Assembly (NCBI GenBank): GCA_024704765.1
Contig: JAKMXF010000330.1
Location: 186,001 to 250,000 of the forward strand
Reading direction: 5' to 3'
DNA length: 64,000 nucleotides
Source of the DNA: Oopsacas minuta
Lineage: Eukaryota > Porifera > Hexactinellida > Lyssacinosida > Leucopsacidae
Part shown: one piece after another, positions 34,330 to 48,200 of the stretch
Numbering within the stretch: the first letter of the stretch is position 1
Layout of the letters: the number at the start of each line of letters is the position of its first letter
Made by a program: the position numbers and the translations under genes
The notes under the pieces: generated by a model
The model's input: the letters and a program-made list of their open reading frames with translations, nothing else
Database searches by the model: none
What the model was told of the DNA's origin: nothing

Positions 34330-35113
34330 TAGGGCAGTAAGATCGTACTATCTGGATCTAGATCCTTTTTGATGATCGGAATAGGATCATCGATCCATTT
34401 GTAAAAGTAGGATCGGGATCGGATCGATAGTTTTCTGAAAAGATCCCCATCCTTCCAAATATCTACAAGTAAAAGTGCTGTCTCATGCTATATTCTTAAT
34501 TTAGACAGACTAACGAGCACAAGTTGTTACTAACTCCAAATTCTCAATTCAAATCCATACTTCTATTAAATTAGCTGAATGATCCACAATCCAAAAGGAA
34601 GATTGGAATTATAACGCACAATGGAAACCTGTTTTTCGTACTTATCAGTTGTTTTACGAGTAACTTTATATATTTCTCAGATTGTAAATGATGTGAGATT
34701 TACATATATCCCCCTCGTTTTTTCTTACTACATTTCCTACAAATATCTGTCAGGAAATACCGGTTTCGGCAATATGTAGAATCAAAGTTGTTACTACTAT
34801 ATACTGACAATATTTACTTGTGGCTCTAAGTCCTTCATAGGATCATTTTTTGAAATGATGTACCTCCTATGTATGTATAAATAAATTGATAATCATATCA
34901 TAACTTATAGTCGAAACGTTCAACTTAGTATTCATAATATTCAACTGTATTTCAAATAATAGATCATCAATTAGACTACTAGAGGATTGTAAAGTGGATC
35001 GTGATCGAATCATAAATCCTTTTAGAATTTAAGATCGGAACTGGGAACGCCGATCATAAATTCAGCCAGGATCGGGATCTAGATCCTTTAATTGAGGATC
35101 GTCTAATGCCCAA
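34330..35113. mobile_element. hAT-like non-autonomous element with GATC-rich interior (784 bp)
   Basis: Left end tagggcagtaagatcg, right end (inverted) ttgggcattagacgatcc. Flanking 8-mers tctttaac (34322-34329) and cctttaac (35114-35121) differ at one base, consistent with an 8-bp target-site duplication. Subterminal ggatctagatcc motifs occur at both ends. Related to the element at 54000-54598. Confidence 0.6.
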
Positions 35114-36280
35114 CCTTTAACTATTAGAGGTACAATTAAAAGATTTTTGAAGTATAATCTCATATGTATTAATACTGTGATGAAAATAGCTTCTCAGCTG
35201 AGCACACTAGTACACAATAATACAGCACTGCAATTTGCCCTCACACCACTGCACCTACGCACAGCAGTTAGCTATAAGCTAGCAATTCCACTAAATTAAT
35301 AGATTACACAACATTTTCAGTTGTGAGCAAAAGTTCGTTATGAAAGGGATAGATGTGTACATACGCTCAAAAGTTCTAATTGAATTGCACAATTAAGACA
35401 AGCATATTCGAACTAAGTAGCCATATATGTAAGTCTATCTATATTAATATTATGACTAGTTGTGGGAAGTATAAAACTATTTCTAGTTAATTGACGATGA
35501 ATAGTAAAAGAAGTTTGTGAGGACAAATAATTAAAACAAAACAAAAAATTGAAAAATGGACACATCTGGACACATCTGGACACATATGTATTATTACAAA
35601 TCAGGAAAAAAACTAAATGGTAGATAAAGCTTACAATATTTTATAATACATCATCCACTGATTGTGATCTGTGAAATTTGATTGAAATATCTCGAGACTG
35701 TATTGTTGACTTATTAACCTTAAAAAATACATTTAATATAATAAACAAGTCCGACTTTTTTGGAATAAAGTATAGCAGAGAAGTTAACATATTATGAAAT
35801 ACTGATTATAACAATAACTCTTATGTAATTACAAACCATTTCTAAGTCTTATCATTATTCTGCATAAATTTATGGAAAAAGTGAAAGTGAAGATAATTTT
35901 CAATAAATTAATAGCTGAAACTGGGTTAACGATCTTCATCTGGTACTTCAGCGAATGGTACAGCTGTCAAATTAGTAATACAAATTGATGTGGCATATGA
36001 TAAATATACAAATTTCTGAAAGAGTGAAAAGGCTCAATTAAAGTGGCTACATCATTCGGGGATCGGGTGATGCATTGCGATCCATGCTCCTAAGATCATG
36101 GTATATAAATCTTATATTCGATATGCTATAATGCATGAAACTGATTGAATAATGAATCGTGGTCCTAGGTACAATCTGAAAGTTGCTGGATGTCATAATT
36201 GCATAACAAGCGAATACTAATTAGTAATAATTATATTAACTTTCAATTACTATATATAATCCCAGCATATGGGGAGAAGA

Positions 36281-39200
36281 TTATTCGTATAAACTCACTT
36301 TTGGTTTCATCTTGATGATAGGTTTCTGGGTATTCTTCGCGTTTAATAAGTGTTGATAAGAGATCTAGGAATAAATACATTTTCACAATATTTAATTAGA
36401 AAACAGTAGTGAAAGACGATTTTGGTCTCTAATAATGGTAAAGTTGTTTCAGCTCCATAAAACATCTCAGAAAGAGGTGGTCGGGAGGGCATTCAAATTC
36501 ACTATCGTTACCTCTTATTTAATCACTACGTAGATAATATTTGGTTGATCTGGGTTGATTTATAAAAATAATACATAAAATGTGTTAAATGGAAATTAAT
36601 AGCAGAATCACTAGAATGTACCAAAGGAAGTACAGTGGTAATGACGTCATCTCAATATTCCTGACCCTGATAGCTAGTCATCATACAGATGAAATACAAT
36701 GAGATAATTTATGATACAAAATGGTGGTCAAGTTAGATGTGTGCGGTGGAGCTGAAACAAGTTCCAAATTATACATTATACTCACCTCAAAAGCTTGTCC
36801 TAATGTGTGCACGACCTCATCTGCGTGTTCCTATGGTAGAGTAATTACAATAATACCGGCAACAAAGGATAGTATTGTCAGAGAATTTATATCTTACAAT
36901 TGTTGGAGATTGAAATACATTGCAGTAGTATTTAGAGTTCTTTTTGTCTCTTGAAATAAAAGCGAACATTCTCAGATCTTCCATATACTGAGACGAGTAT
37001 GATATATGATGCATCATATGCTCTTGTATTAATCTCTACACAATTAATATAATTATATAATTTATCTCAAAGAAACAGATGCATTATTGCAAAGCATATT
37101 TAATAGAATTCTGAACTCTTTGGGGATCAATTCTTGAACCAAAAAGTTGAATAGAATCATTTTCAGTATACATTGAAATGGTTATACCTTATACGGAAAT
37201 CAAGCTACTCAGTTGATGTCAAGGAAGAATAAAAGTTACAATTTGAACAGAAATAAATGCAACGTGGTATTTGATCGGGATAAGCGAAGGGAACGAGGAG
37301 AAAATAGTGAAATATTATGAGATCATAATAGAAATAAAAATAAGTACACAAGTTGTACAGGGAGTACTTCAAAGGTATATCAAAATTGTTATATTATTAT
37401 CTATTGGTCTTATTGATTAGTATAGAAGTTTATTCTATCGTAGGGATGTAACATAACTAGGGCGTAACTGGCATTGAGGCAGAGGCGGCAACTGCCTTCT
37501 CGCTTTTTTGATCGTTGACTCATCTCCCTATTGTAATCGCCATCGTATTGAGGCAATTATTAATTCTTGCCTCCTCGCTCTGCGATCTCTAGTTACGCCT
37601 CCCCAACATAATGTCCCATAATCTATTGCAATTATTGAATGACATGCAATACGGAAGTAAGTTGATTTATCTAATCAAAGAAATTACACAATAGTAAGAC
37701 ATATCGAAAGAATAACATCAAACAACTCTACAACCATGCTACCCGACCTAATCAAACTGGCCAGTAAGCTAGTAGTTACCATCAAGTTTAACAAACTAAG
37801 TATCATATTGAATTACTTAAATAATCATCCAATAATTTGAATTACAAGACAAATTAGTGGCGTGTGACCAAAGCTGCTAACACTAAATACAAATAATTGA
37901 ATAATGCATATGTATTAGAGGTTGTTTATAAATAACTAATATAGATTCAACACTTTAGTCAATAATTCATGTAACACGGAATGTATAAACCCAGTGATTA
38001 TTACATTATTATTGCAAAAGAACTAATTATTATTTATTCGACCATAAAGTAATCAGTTTAATATGTTAATCAACATTCAAAATGAAGAATATTGCAACAT
38101 TATCCATTTTGGATGTTGAAATCTGATTAGCAGACTGATTAAATAACACCCATACCTTGTTTACAGCAGGATTGTAAGCTTATAATGCTAAACAATCTTA
38201 CTATAGAGATAGAGTAACAATTAAAAATTCCCTTACTAGCTAAGATTTAGGAGTCACGGACTAATAAGTAATACGTATCATATAATTATGGATTACAGCT
38301 TCCAGAGGCTGTATTACCCAGTTAGGCTAGGATTCATTCCTAATACTCCTACCATAAATTCATACGCATAGAAAGGATTTTCATGCTATGGACCCAGTAG
38401 AAGGAAAGATGAAAAGTTTAGCATTCCTACACTCCTACCCATATTTTTGTCAAAATCACATTAAACTTAATTAATCCAACTACGTTCCAGTAAGAATCTG
38501 TGTTCGGTGATACTCCAATATATTGAATATGGTCTCTGTAATATTAGTTAGCCTCACAAGGACTGCGGTTAGGTAGTAGGTAAATGGAATTATGGAAATG
38601 TTTTTGTCAAAACATTGCTATAATTCCTTTTACAATATTTACGATTCACTAATATATTCATGTCACCACTTCGTTTGAATGGTCTCATGAATATATGTGA
38701 AAAATTTTCTATAGCAACGCTCAGGAATTTGGCAACATTCCATTCTCAAAATGTTCCCTAACCACATCGAGTGACTCTCTTTCGACTCCAATTGGCTTTT
38801 AGAGTCCTAATAAATGGCTAACATGACTCAATATGGTCATTAAATGTGTATTTGGTGAATAGTTCGAACGAGCTATTATAAATTTTCCCCATAGGAGAAA
38901 AGTTTTTCGATTGGGCTAACAAAGTAAATCAGTTATGCTGTTTCGAATGGCACTAGCCTCAGTTTCTGATATAGCCTAAAACCGAAATCTATTTTATTCG
39001 CCTTCTCGGTGATATATACCACCGTGTAATACTAATTAGGCCATGATTTGGGTAATTTAAAAAAGTACGAAGAATTTAATTCTAATGATGAAAAACAGAA
39101 TGTATGTTGAATGTGACAAGCCCGCAGAATGTAACGTTCGAAAACTAAGTTAATTAGTCTCGCAACAATGAAATTAAATTAAGGATATTTCCAAATATAA

Positions 39201-42200
39201 CAAATGTTGAGTATTTAACATACCTCTTTCTCTATTGAATACAATTTAATCCATTTCCAAGAAATTGATAGTGTTATGGAAGGAATATTTTTTCCTCTCT
39301 TTGAAGCTTCCTAAATGAATATATTACTTCATATCTTTACAACCAGGTTTATTACACAACACGAGAGATACTGATATTGTAAGAACATTGATACTTAGTA
39401 TGTAAACATTTTTCATGATCCCTTAATATGCTCTATAAATACACAGGTATGTGCATTGCATAATGTGAAAGGCCCTTAGGATAAGCTCATCAAGTTCTCA
39501 AGAATTCAATCTCAAGATCTGACAACTCAACAACAATCACATCATGTATGCAAGATCATCTCAATCAATAATTAAGGCGGAATGTGCAAGTGTATCATAT
39601 CAATAAATTACATTCTTATAGAAGATACACCACTCTTTCAACAAAAGGAACTAACAATGTAGATAATACACAACACTACATGTGTAGCAAGAATAATGCC
39701 AACTGATCAATGAAATATAATTACCTCCTGTAATCTACGGAAATACCTAAGCAGCACTGCCGGTACCTGGATAAGAACATTATTGGAAAGTATGGAATTA
39801 GACAAGTGTACCTTAATCTTTTTACAGGTGATGTTGATTGTTTCTTTGCCAACAAGGGATGTCACTACAGCTGTTCCCATAAACTAAAAGAATTAGAAAA
39901 AGTCATTGATTGATTGCATAAATAATTAGAATTTACATACTCAATCAACTTATATTACAGCTAATTATTATTAGAGAGAGAATTATAATCTTGATAATTA
40001 ATCAGAAATTTGGAAAACAATACCTAAGTAAAGAATAACAAATGATTATGAAATAAATAATAATAAAGGCAAAGAGAATGATTTTCCTGGATCCAGGATT
40101 CCACCAAGGTGTACGGCAAGCTTTTAGGCCAATAAACCTGAAATATATTTTCAATACGCATTAAAAATTCATATAAATAGATATAGAAATATTACTAATC
40201 ATAACAATATTATAGGTAAATGTGTGTGGACTCGAAACTCTCCTAAACTCGCACAATACAAATTAAATCTAGCCAACATAAGTGGTTTCAGTACGGAAGA
40301 AAATCGCAGTTTCGCATATAAACTCAGATGATATTAATTACAGTGGAATTCGTGTTGCTAATAGGAGAACAGAGTCAATACAAAATCTACATTTGGAACC
40401 TGAAAATAAATTGCTAATAAGCAAACTTCACTAATAGTTTAGCTGTTTAGCATGAGTACTTTGGATTTTTCATAACTAGTTCGTTCAAGAATCGTTTAAT
40501 AAAACTAAACATCGGTATTTGGACAGAGTCCTGAAACCTATATAATACGTATATAAGAGTTCTCTTTTTCTACCTGGACATTATACCACCAACATATAGT
40601 ATTGGTGATTCAACTGTACCTGACCAGGTACACGCTAGACATGAATATGAATACTTACTTTAACTGAATAGCATATAGAACCAGTTGTTAGCTTGTTAAT
40701 AGGGTGTACCCATAAGTTCTGAGTTTGAGCTGTCAGCTCCTCATTTTCCAAGCTAGTACTCATCGTCTCTCGTCGCATGACCATTGGAGACCTGATGCGA
40801 ATCTCTGCAGGAGAAGTAGGAGGAATGGGAATAGATGAAGGGAGGGAGTAGCTGGAGGAGGGCATAGATGTAGAAGTCGATAAGTGTGGTTTGGGTACTC
40901 TAATAGTGGTAGAGGCTCCACTATTTCGCTTTCTCTCAGGTAGGCCCTAGGACACAATGTTTTCAAATGATTTAAATGAAGAGATTTAAATGCATTATAA
41001 TATAATTACGAACATTCGACAAAGAGATAAAATGAGAAATTCAGATTCAGAATTTTGAAGATTCGTTGAGAGCAAGTTTCTATGGATTTTATAAAACCTG
41101 TTTATATTCTAATAAATTAAACAACAATATTTAAGTAAACAGGAATAGTTATGTTTTTCTGAATTCTCAATTCAGTCAAAGACACAATACATTAAATACA
41201 ATGGATAAAACACATAAAATATTTAACTTTTCAAGAAATGTATCCTCCAGCCATATTCGTCTGACACTAATTTGCTGTGAGGCTAGTATCGTGGGTTTGT
41301 AAGCAAAACAGATATTCAGATAAATAGTGTAACTTGTCCAACACAGCAGGTAGTAACGTCAGGAGACATTTCAATTTTATAAGTTCATATTAGGTGGTGT
41401 TCTGAGGGTACATATTAACCACAAAATAGATCAAAGATTGAATATTAATGTCTTTTAACTGACTGACATCACTACATGTTTGAGTGGAATATTTTTTACT
41501 TCAAACTGGGCTTATTCCGTTTACCACTTAGGCGCATTCGCTTTGTAAATAAGACTCATACGTTATACATTTTAATCAGGGTTGGAGTTTAACCCGGGGT
41601 TAAATTGTAAAACACAGTAAATATTCAAAGTCTTCATAAATAAAGATCTGTAATCGTACAATTGACTTAAAACCAGACGTTATTAGTATGAATTTTAGTA
41701 TTAATTCCAAATACATATATGTATTAATTAATATTAAAATTGAGTTTCCAAAAAAAGGGAAATATACTTCTATAGTTTGATTAATCAAATTATAGTCTGG
41801 CAATCTTAAATTAGAGTCTCAAACACAGCTTAGGTAGTTTACCCAATTAAATGAGGTTTAGCACAGTGAAACAACCAGTTTTGACCATAAAATAGGATTT
41901 AACCCAGTTTAACCCACTAAATGGGATTTAACCATGGTTTAAACCTGGGGGGTGGGTTAAACTAGCCAACCCTGATTTTAATAAGTTTCGTTTAGTAGCT
42001 ATGGTATATGCCCCTTGTCGTTTTTAATACCTTAAATTTAGTACGTATTAACCCGATGTATGACTTATGCCAGCTACCAGTATAAGTCAACAAAGTTCTA
42101 CTGTAGTATATTATTCAAGGATAATGGGAATTTGAAAACAACATTACCTGCAACAAGCTAGAAGACTCATAGACTGGATTCTGCTTAATAACCTTCTTAC

Positions 42201-45200
42201 TAGATCTGAACTTTCCAAACCTAGACTTTTTATTGTCTGAATTAGATTTCTTGTCTCCCTCAGGATAGAAACTAGCTATATTCTCATCAGCATAATTGTG
42301 TTGATTGTCTCTCATCTGAGTAGGTGTTGAGTGACACATAATACTATGATACCGTCTGTCTGATCTATTTAACCACGCCTCTGGAGGTAGATTCTCTCCA
42401 GTCTCTTCAATACGTTGCTGGTAAATGGGAGATATTGCGAACTCACTGCTATCGGAGTGTCTGTTATCTTTTCGAGTGTATTTAGAGGTATGAGATTTGT
42501 TCCCTTCAGGAGGTAGCTGGATCGCATGACTGGTTCTGTTGTCATTGGAGTTGTGCTGATCCATGACGCGAGGCTGTAGCTGTAGAGACTCAGCAATGTA
42601 ACTAATTAGAGTTTCCTTAGTATTTTCAGACATGAGATCTACAGTGTTCTTCAGCTGCATTCCTATCTGGGAGTACGATCTCTTAGTTTGAACCTCTCGC
42701 ATCTCTCCAGTTGGTCCTATTCGCTCGGGTACGGGGCGTAAGGGCTTGACAGAAAAACTGCTGTTGCTGCTCTTCCTCATTGCTATGTTGTTGGCCAGCA
42801 CTGGTTTGGGGAAGGGTTTAGGTTTCCTTGGGTCATCATGTGTAACTGGATTCTTAGGAGGGAGCGGAGGGAGATTTTTCTTTTGAACAATAGGTTGAGA
42901 ACATTGCTGCTTGATCCTCTCTTGCGGAATAGTTCCATTCATGTTACTAACTTGACGAGAATAGTCTCTGGGGTAAGAATGAGTAATATGCTTGTCGTAG
43001 TAGGACCATAGTTCTTGCGTGACCTCATACGAGTCTTTCCTAGGGGGAGGATGGGGTATAGAGGAAGAGGGAGACGAGTCCATAGGAAAGCTAGTATCAG
43101 AAAAGGAAGCTAAGCTGAAAGGTGGAGAATAGAAATCAGAATCTGATGGCGTGAAATTCCTCTCAGGAGAAGCAGCTCGGATCCGAGATAAAGAGTATAA
43201 GATTCTTCTTCTATAACCTAATTGATGTATTTGTAGAACTGTACTCAGTTGTATGTCCCACAAATGACATACGTCATCAATCGTATTAAAGCCTTTCCTA
43301 GTGAATAAATGGTACAGTTGGTGTAAGCCAATCTGAATTAACCATTGACTAATACTGGAAGGTCTAGTGTTAATCTCTGGAGCAGGGAGGAGGTTTACTG
43401 CTGCAAGGATGTGTCTAGAAGAGTGGAATTTAGGATGAAGGGGACCTGGATTTTAGACAGCTAGCAGATTCTAGTCTAATCCCCACGTCAACGCTAGTTA
43501 ACACTTTTGCGTTTTAGGAGCGAAACTGAAATGATTGCAACATGCAAATTTGCCTCTATAAATTTAATTATAATTATTTGTAGACCCAACATAATGGGAA
43601 CTTGGAAAATAGATATTTTAGACATAATACTTGTGTAATTGCGTGGACATAATGTAAAAGTGTTAATCGTGAGATAATTCACAAAAGCTGATTTTCACAA
43701 GAACATGATAATGAGATAGGCACCCAAACTTTACTTACATTAAAGTGCTTTAACTAGAGTTTAATCACTTTTAAGTTAAGTTTGGGAATTTTCTGGTAAA
43801 ATGACTAGTTTCAGTATTTATTGAGATGAATTAAGCGCAGGATAAGAATCCATTATATTTAAGAAATAAACATAATACATACGTAGATAGATCTGAATTA
43901 AATTGATAATTATGAATGACCTGTGAACTGGTAGAATTAGTGAGAATACAGCACTAAATGGTATATATTAACAAAACAGTGTTAATTTGTAGAGGCCAAT
44001 TGTTGTGAATCAAATAAATTCTAGAATTAGAGAATTTCCAAAATCTCAAGTACATACCGGGTCTTCAAATATTCTGATGAAGCATTTTAATACTTTTATA
44101 AATAATAATACCATAGATTTGTTGTGTAAATTGGAAGGATTTGGTAGAGCCATTGGATACTCTACAATGAATAAACGCGTAAACAGAGATCAATTAATTA
44201 TTTAACGGAGCATTTAATAGCTTAAGAATTCGTTGAATTTCTAATATATGATTTCTATAATCCTACTTTCCTATTTATCCTCAAACAGATAGATTGAAGC
44301 TATACCCTGCGCATATGTAAATACCAAATAAATACCATAGTAAGAATCTACATGTGTTCTAACATCATAGCATAGCTAATTTGTCAAACAGAAGCAGAAT
44401 TGTAATGAAATCATATTCAGGGAAATCAACTCCTGTTAGTAACAGCTAAGTAATCTCAATTTGGTAAGTACAACTGCGTACGGACTTGAGGCTTCAGCAA
44501 ATTACATTCAAATTGTAAATTATAATTAATTTTGACATTAAGGTTCATTGTCAAATCGGGAGCAGACGAGCTGCACATCTCATTTACGTAGTAGCTTTGT
44601 CATTCATTGTTGTCATTTTCAATCACATAAAAATGTATATAAATTTGACAAATTCAGTGTAGCATATATTATAAACTGACATATCGCAACTTGGATCTCA
44701 TTCTCGAACCATATTCCATATATGAGGAATTGACCATAATACGTAAGGCGTACTGAAACTCACATTACACCTAATATGCTTAAACACCACTCATAAAAGA
44801 GTAACGTCACAGCTTGAGTCCAATACAAAGTTCTATCAAAGGTGGCTACGAAATGCGAATACTAAAGTAATGACATGTCATTTCGAAATTCGAATAGTCA
44901 TATATTCAAAGGGTACTGACTAGTATATACAATTCTTGATATAGCAATTTGAGACCTGCTTTAAGCTATATGAGCAAATACCGACATTTCATTCCAGATT
45001 AGCTCTGAGCTCCGTCCAAGAGGTCGTAGGAAATTGGAGACTTTAAGTGGCTTCTGAAGTTAATTTAGTCCATGGAAAAATTTGTCAGCAAAGGGTTGGT
45101 GGAATGCAATTAAACATCTTATACCATAACTAAATGTTATGTAACAGAATCTATGTATCCACCAGCAACCATAAAGCATGTCACAACTAGTAAGCTACAA

Positions 45201-48200
45201 ATTGTTTGTATGTTTCACCTAATTGTGTGTTATGCTAAACTGAGAAGTCAACAAGATTGTGATGACAAGCGAATAAGGTATATAAAAACAAAGAGATTAA
45301 ATATCAACTCACTGAATCTCAGCAATATCTTCAATACCAATATCTTCCAAATCATCTTGAGTAAGTATTCCAGCCAAGAAACCTATATCATCAAATCCAT
45401 TACTCATCAACAGAAGTGTGCGGTGAGGAAGTTCAATACTCTGCATTAAATCAGGAACAGAGATGGGAGAGAGAGATGATGTCATTTCCGTGCTCGTAGT
45501 ACTCTCAATCTCACTTGAGATCTGTGCTACCATATCCAAAACATTCTCTATAGACTCCCATTCAGGGTCATCCAGGTCAGGTGGAGAATCTTCTCTAGTA
45601 AGAGTTTTATTTCTGTCGAGTTTTATTTTATGTGGTTCTGTAATTTTAGGATCTATAAATACGTCTTCATGACTCATTGATAAATCCTCTACAGATAACA
45701 TAGGATCAGATTTCTGGTCAAGAAACTCTTGTGGTGTTTGCTCACCAGAGGTGGAGAGAGGACGGAATGGAATTTCGTAGGAGGAGAGTATTTCCGGTTG
45801 GAAGTAAGGAATACTTCTAATTGGACTATATCTACTTTCTTGAAAATATTTTGGCTTGAATTGAGTGTCGCTGAATGATGGTGAAGTACTTCTCGAAGTG
45901 TCACTTGTCAAGTTTCCAGACTGATAGCCTTTATTGCCTAGAAAGTAACAGGGTGTTCAAGTAGTGGTAGAATGGGTGTCATGTTTCGTAGAACGATTGT
46001 TATAATGAAGAATACATAAAAAGTGTAAAGTTTAAATGAAATAAAGTGATGAAAAATGCGACGAAATTAGAATATGGAACTGATAAGTACATTTAAAATT
46101 ATGTGCGATACCATAAACCAACTGTCTACCGAGTTGAAAGACCAAATGTAAATATGTATAGTGGAAACCGTCTATTAGCAATTCATCTAGTAGCAAAATC
46201 CGATTTTTCATGAACATAGAATGCAGTTTTGTATGGTAATTAGTGTAAATAATATCATTATTTCGCTTGTTAGCCAGTAAAATTCTTGCAAAATTCGATT
46301 TGCCAATCTTTGGTTTCTACTGTACTACTATATTTATATGTAGAACTTGTTTGGAATTATGTAAATTTGATTTTTTGGATACAAATGGGAACAAATTGAA
46401 TAAAGAAAGTATTAATTTATTGAAATACCCTCAAGTCTAATTCGTCGTACACAGGTGATGCTTGCATAAAAGGGTTGCAGGAGTAGTGAACTTTCCTACC
46501 GACTGGCTTCACGATCACAGTTAAACAAATCGAATACATAATTAGTCAATACAATGCGATCAAGAAAGAGCGGGAAATGAATGAACTATCAGTGCTCAAA
46601 AAAATTATAATTTGTTGGTGGCTATTAGCCACCATCCTACTTAAACTGAGGGTATAACTCTATATACGTAGAAGGCAAATATTTTAGTGGCATAACTAGG
46701 ATTTTGGCAACAAATAGATCATTTTTGGTGGTAATAGCCACCAAACCACCAAATTTGTTGATCAAGAAATAGACTTATCCGAATCATGTTCTCGTGTACA
46801 AATGTCACATGATACCAGGATCACCCTTATAGTAATGAAGAAATTAATAGAAGATAGAATAATAACAATGTGATTTGGCTAAAACTACTGCATCATGAAT
46901 ATCTTAGCATTCAACCCATATCAGTCTAAAATTAACCTGTGTGAATATATCAACAGCTACAAATCTAAATAGTAAAATTATTATGTCCAACACAGCTGTA
47001 TACAACTATAAATAATAAATTTATACTAAGCATTGGCTATAATCGCTAGTATAGATCCATAGTTGAACAGCTGTATGCTACATTAGCATATACGTGAAGA
47101 AGCGCAGCTTGTACAATTCATAGACACTACACTGTATAGTATTCATCCGATAGTGACTTACATTGTGGAAACTAGTTTAGTTAAAATAACCTAACTTACC
47201 TGTAAGTCTATAACTAAAGATGTAACCAAAATATAGATCGATAATATTTGTAGAGAAACAGTATAGACATTATGTAAGTATAGAATAAAGTAGGAAATAT
47301 AACAAAACAGAAATCAGGCAAACACCAAGACAAACTGCCTACCTCTTGGCTTCCCAGGGGGAGGTTTCTCCAAAGTTTTTCGTCCAGGTTGTGGGATGAG
47401 GCCAGAATGACTCATGTCTGAAAAGTGACCAACTTCATTCGGGTAGTTTGCAGGCTCATAGTCCCCTCCATGGTATGTGTTGATACGCCTGGATCCTCTT
47501 GCAGTATGTTTTCTTAGAATAGGATCTGGGAGAGGTGCAGGATATGGACAGCTATCATCTCCAACTGGAGAGATATGACGGATAACTGGTGCTGACTTTT
47601 TCCTCGGTCTATTAATGACTGGTTCTGGGATGAGTGGCTTGAATTCTCTCTTGTTAGATTGAGAGGGATATATGAAGTTAGGTGTGTCTATAGGGATATG
47701 GGTAGATTTATGCCGGACAGGTACAGGAGGAAGGACTGCTATTCCTGGAGGATTGGATCGATCATTGTTCACACTGGATACAGAACTATCAACAGAAGGA
47801 GAAGTACCAGGGAAATATTCTTCATTCTCTCCATTTGTATTTGAAGGTTCTGGCTTAATAGAAGGGTAGTAAGTTACTCTATTTCCACTCTTTATTGAGA
47901 TAACTCTAGTAGAATCCTCCAAGTTAGCCCGAGGGTGTTTAGCACAATTTTTAACAAACTCTCTTCTGTCAATGCCCTCATTACAGCCAAGAACGCTAGC
48001 AGATCTATCGTTTAGAGGAATGTATGAGCCATCAGTGGGAAATCCCAAAGTTCTGTCGTATGAACCTCGAAAGTTCTAGAAGAAGTACATATAATATTAT
48101 ACAAACTTGAATTAATGAATTAATAATAATAATCTCTCACTACAATTGAAAACGTACGTTTATGTTAAATTAGTCAGCAAGGCATAGGCAGGAGATGGGA

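Larger units (their letters stand above)
29995..36280. other. Intergenic (6.3 kb), transposon-bearing
   Basis: No convincing coding frame. It contains the 68-bp MITE at 33276-33343, the hAT-like element at 34330-35113 and a three-fold ggacacatct repeat near 35559-35585. A possible terminal exon of the ANKS1-like gene could lie at about 35.9-36.1 kb but is not resolved. Confidence 0.5.

Noticed and set aside
35930-36120. Candidate last exon(s) of the ANKS1-like gene
   Set aside because: Acceptor-like AG sites and short open stretches exist, but phases do not match the 36299 donor cleanly. Left unresolved.
40083-40141. Possible extra exon between the PTB exons at 40659 and 39883
   Set aside because: Good acceptor but no GT donor at its end, and the flanking exons already join in phase to give an uninterrupted PTB start.
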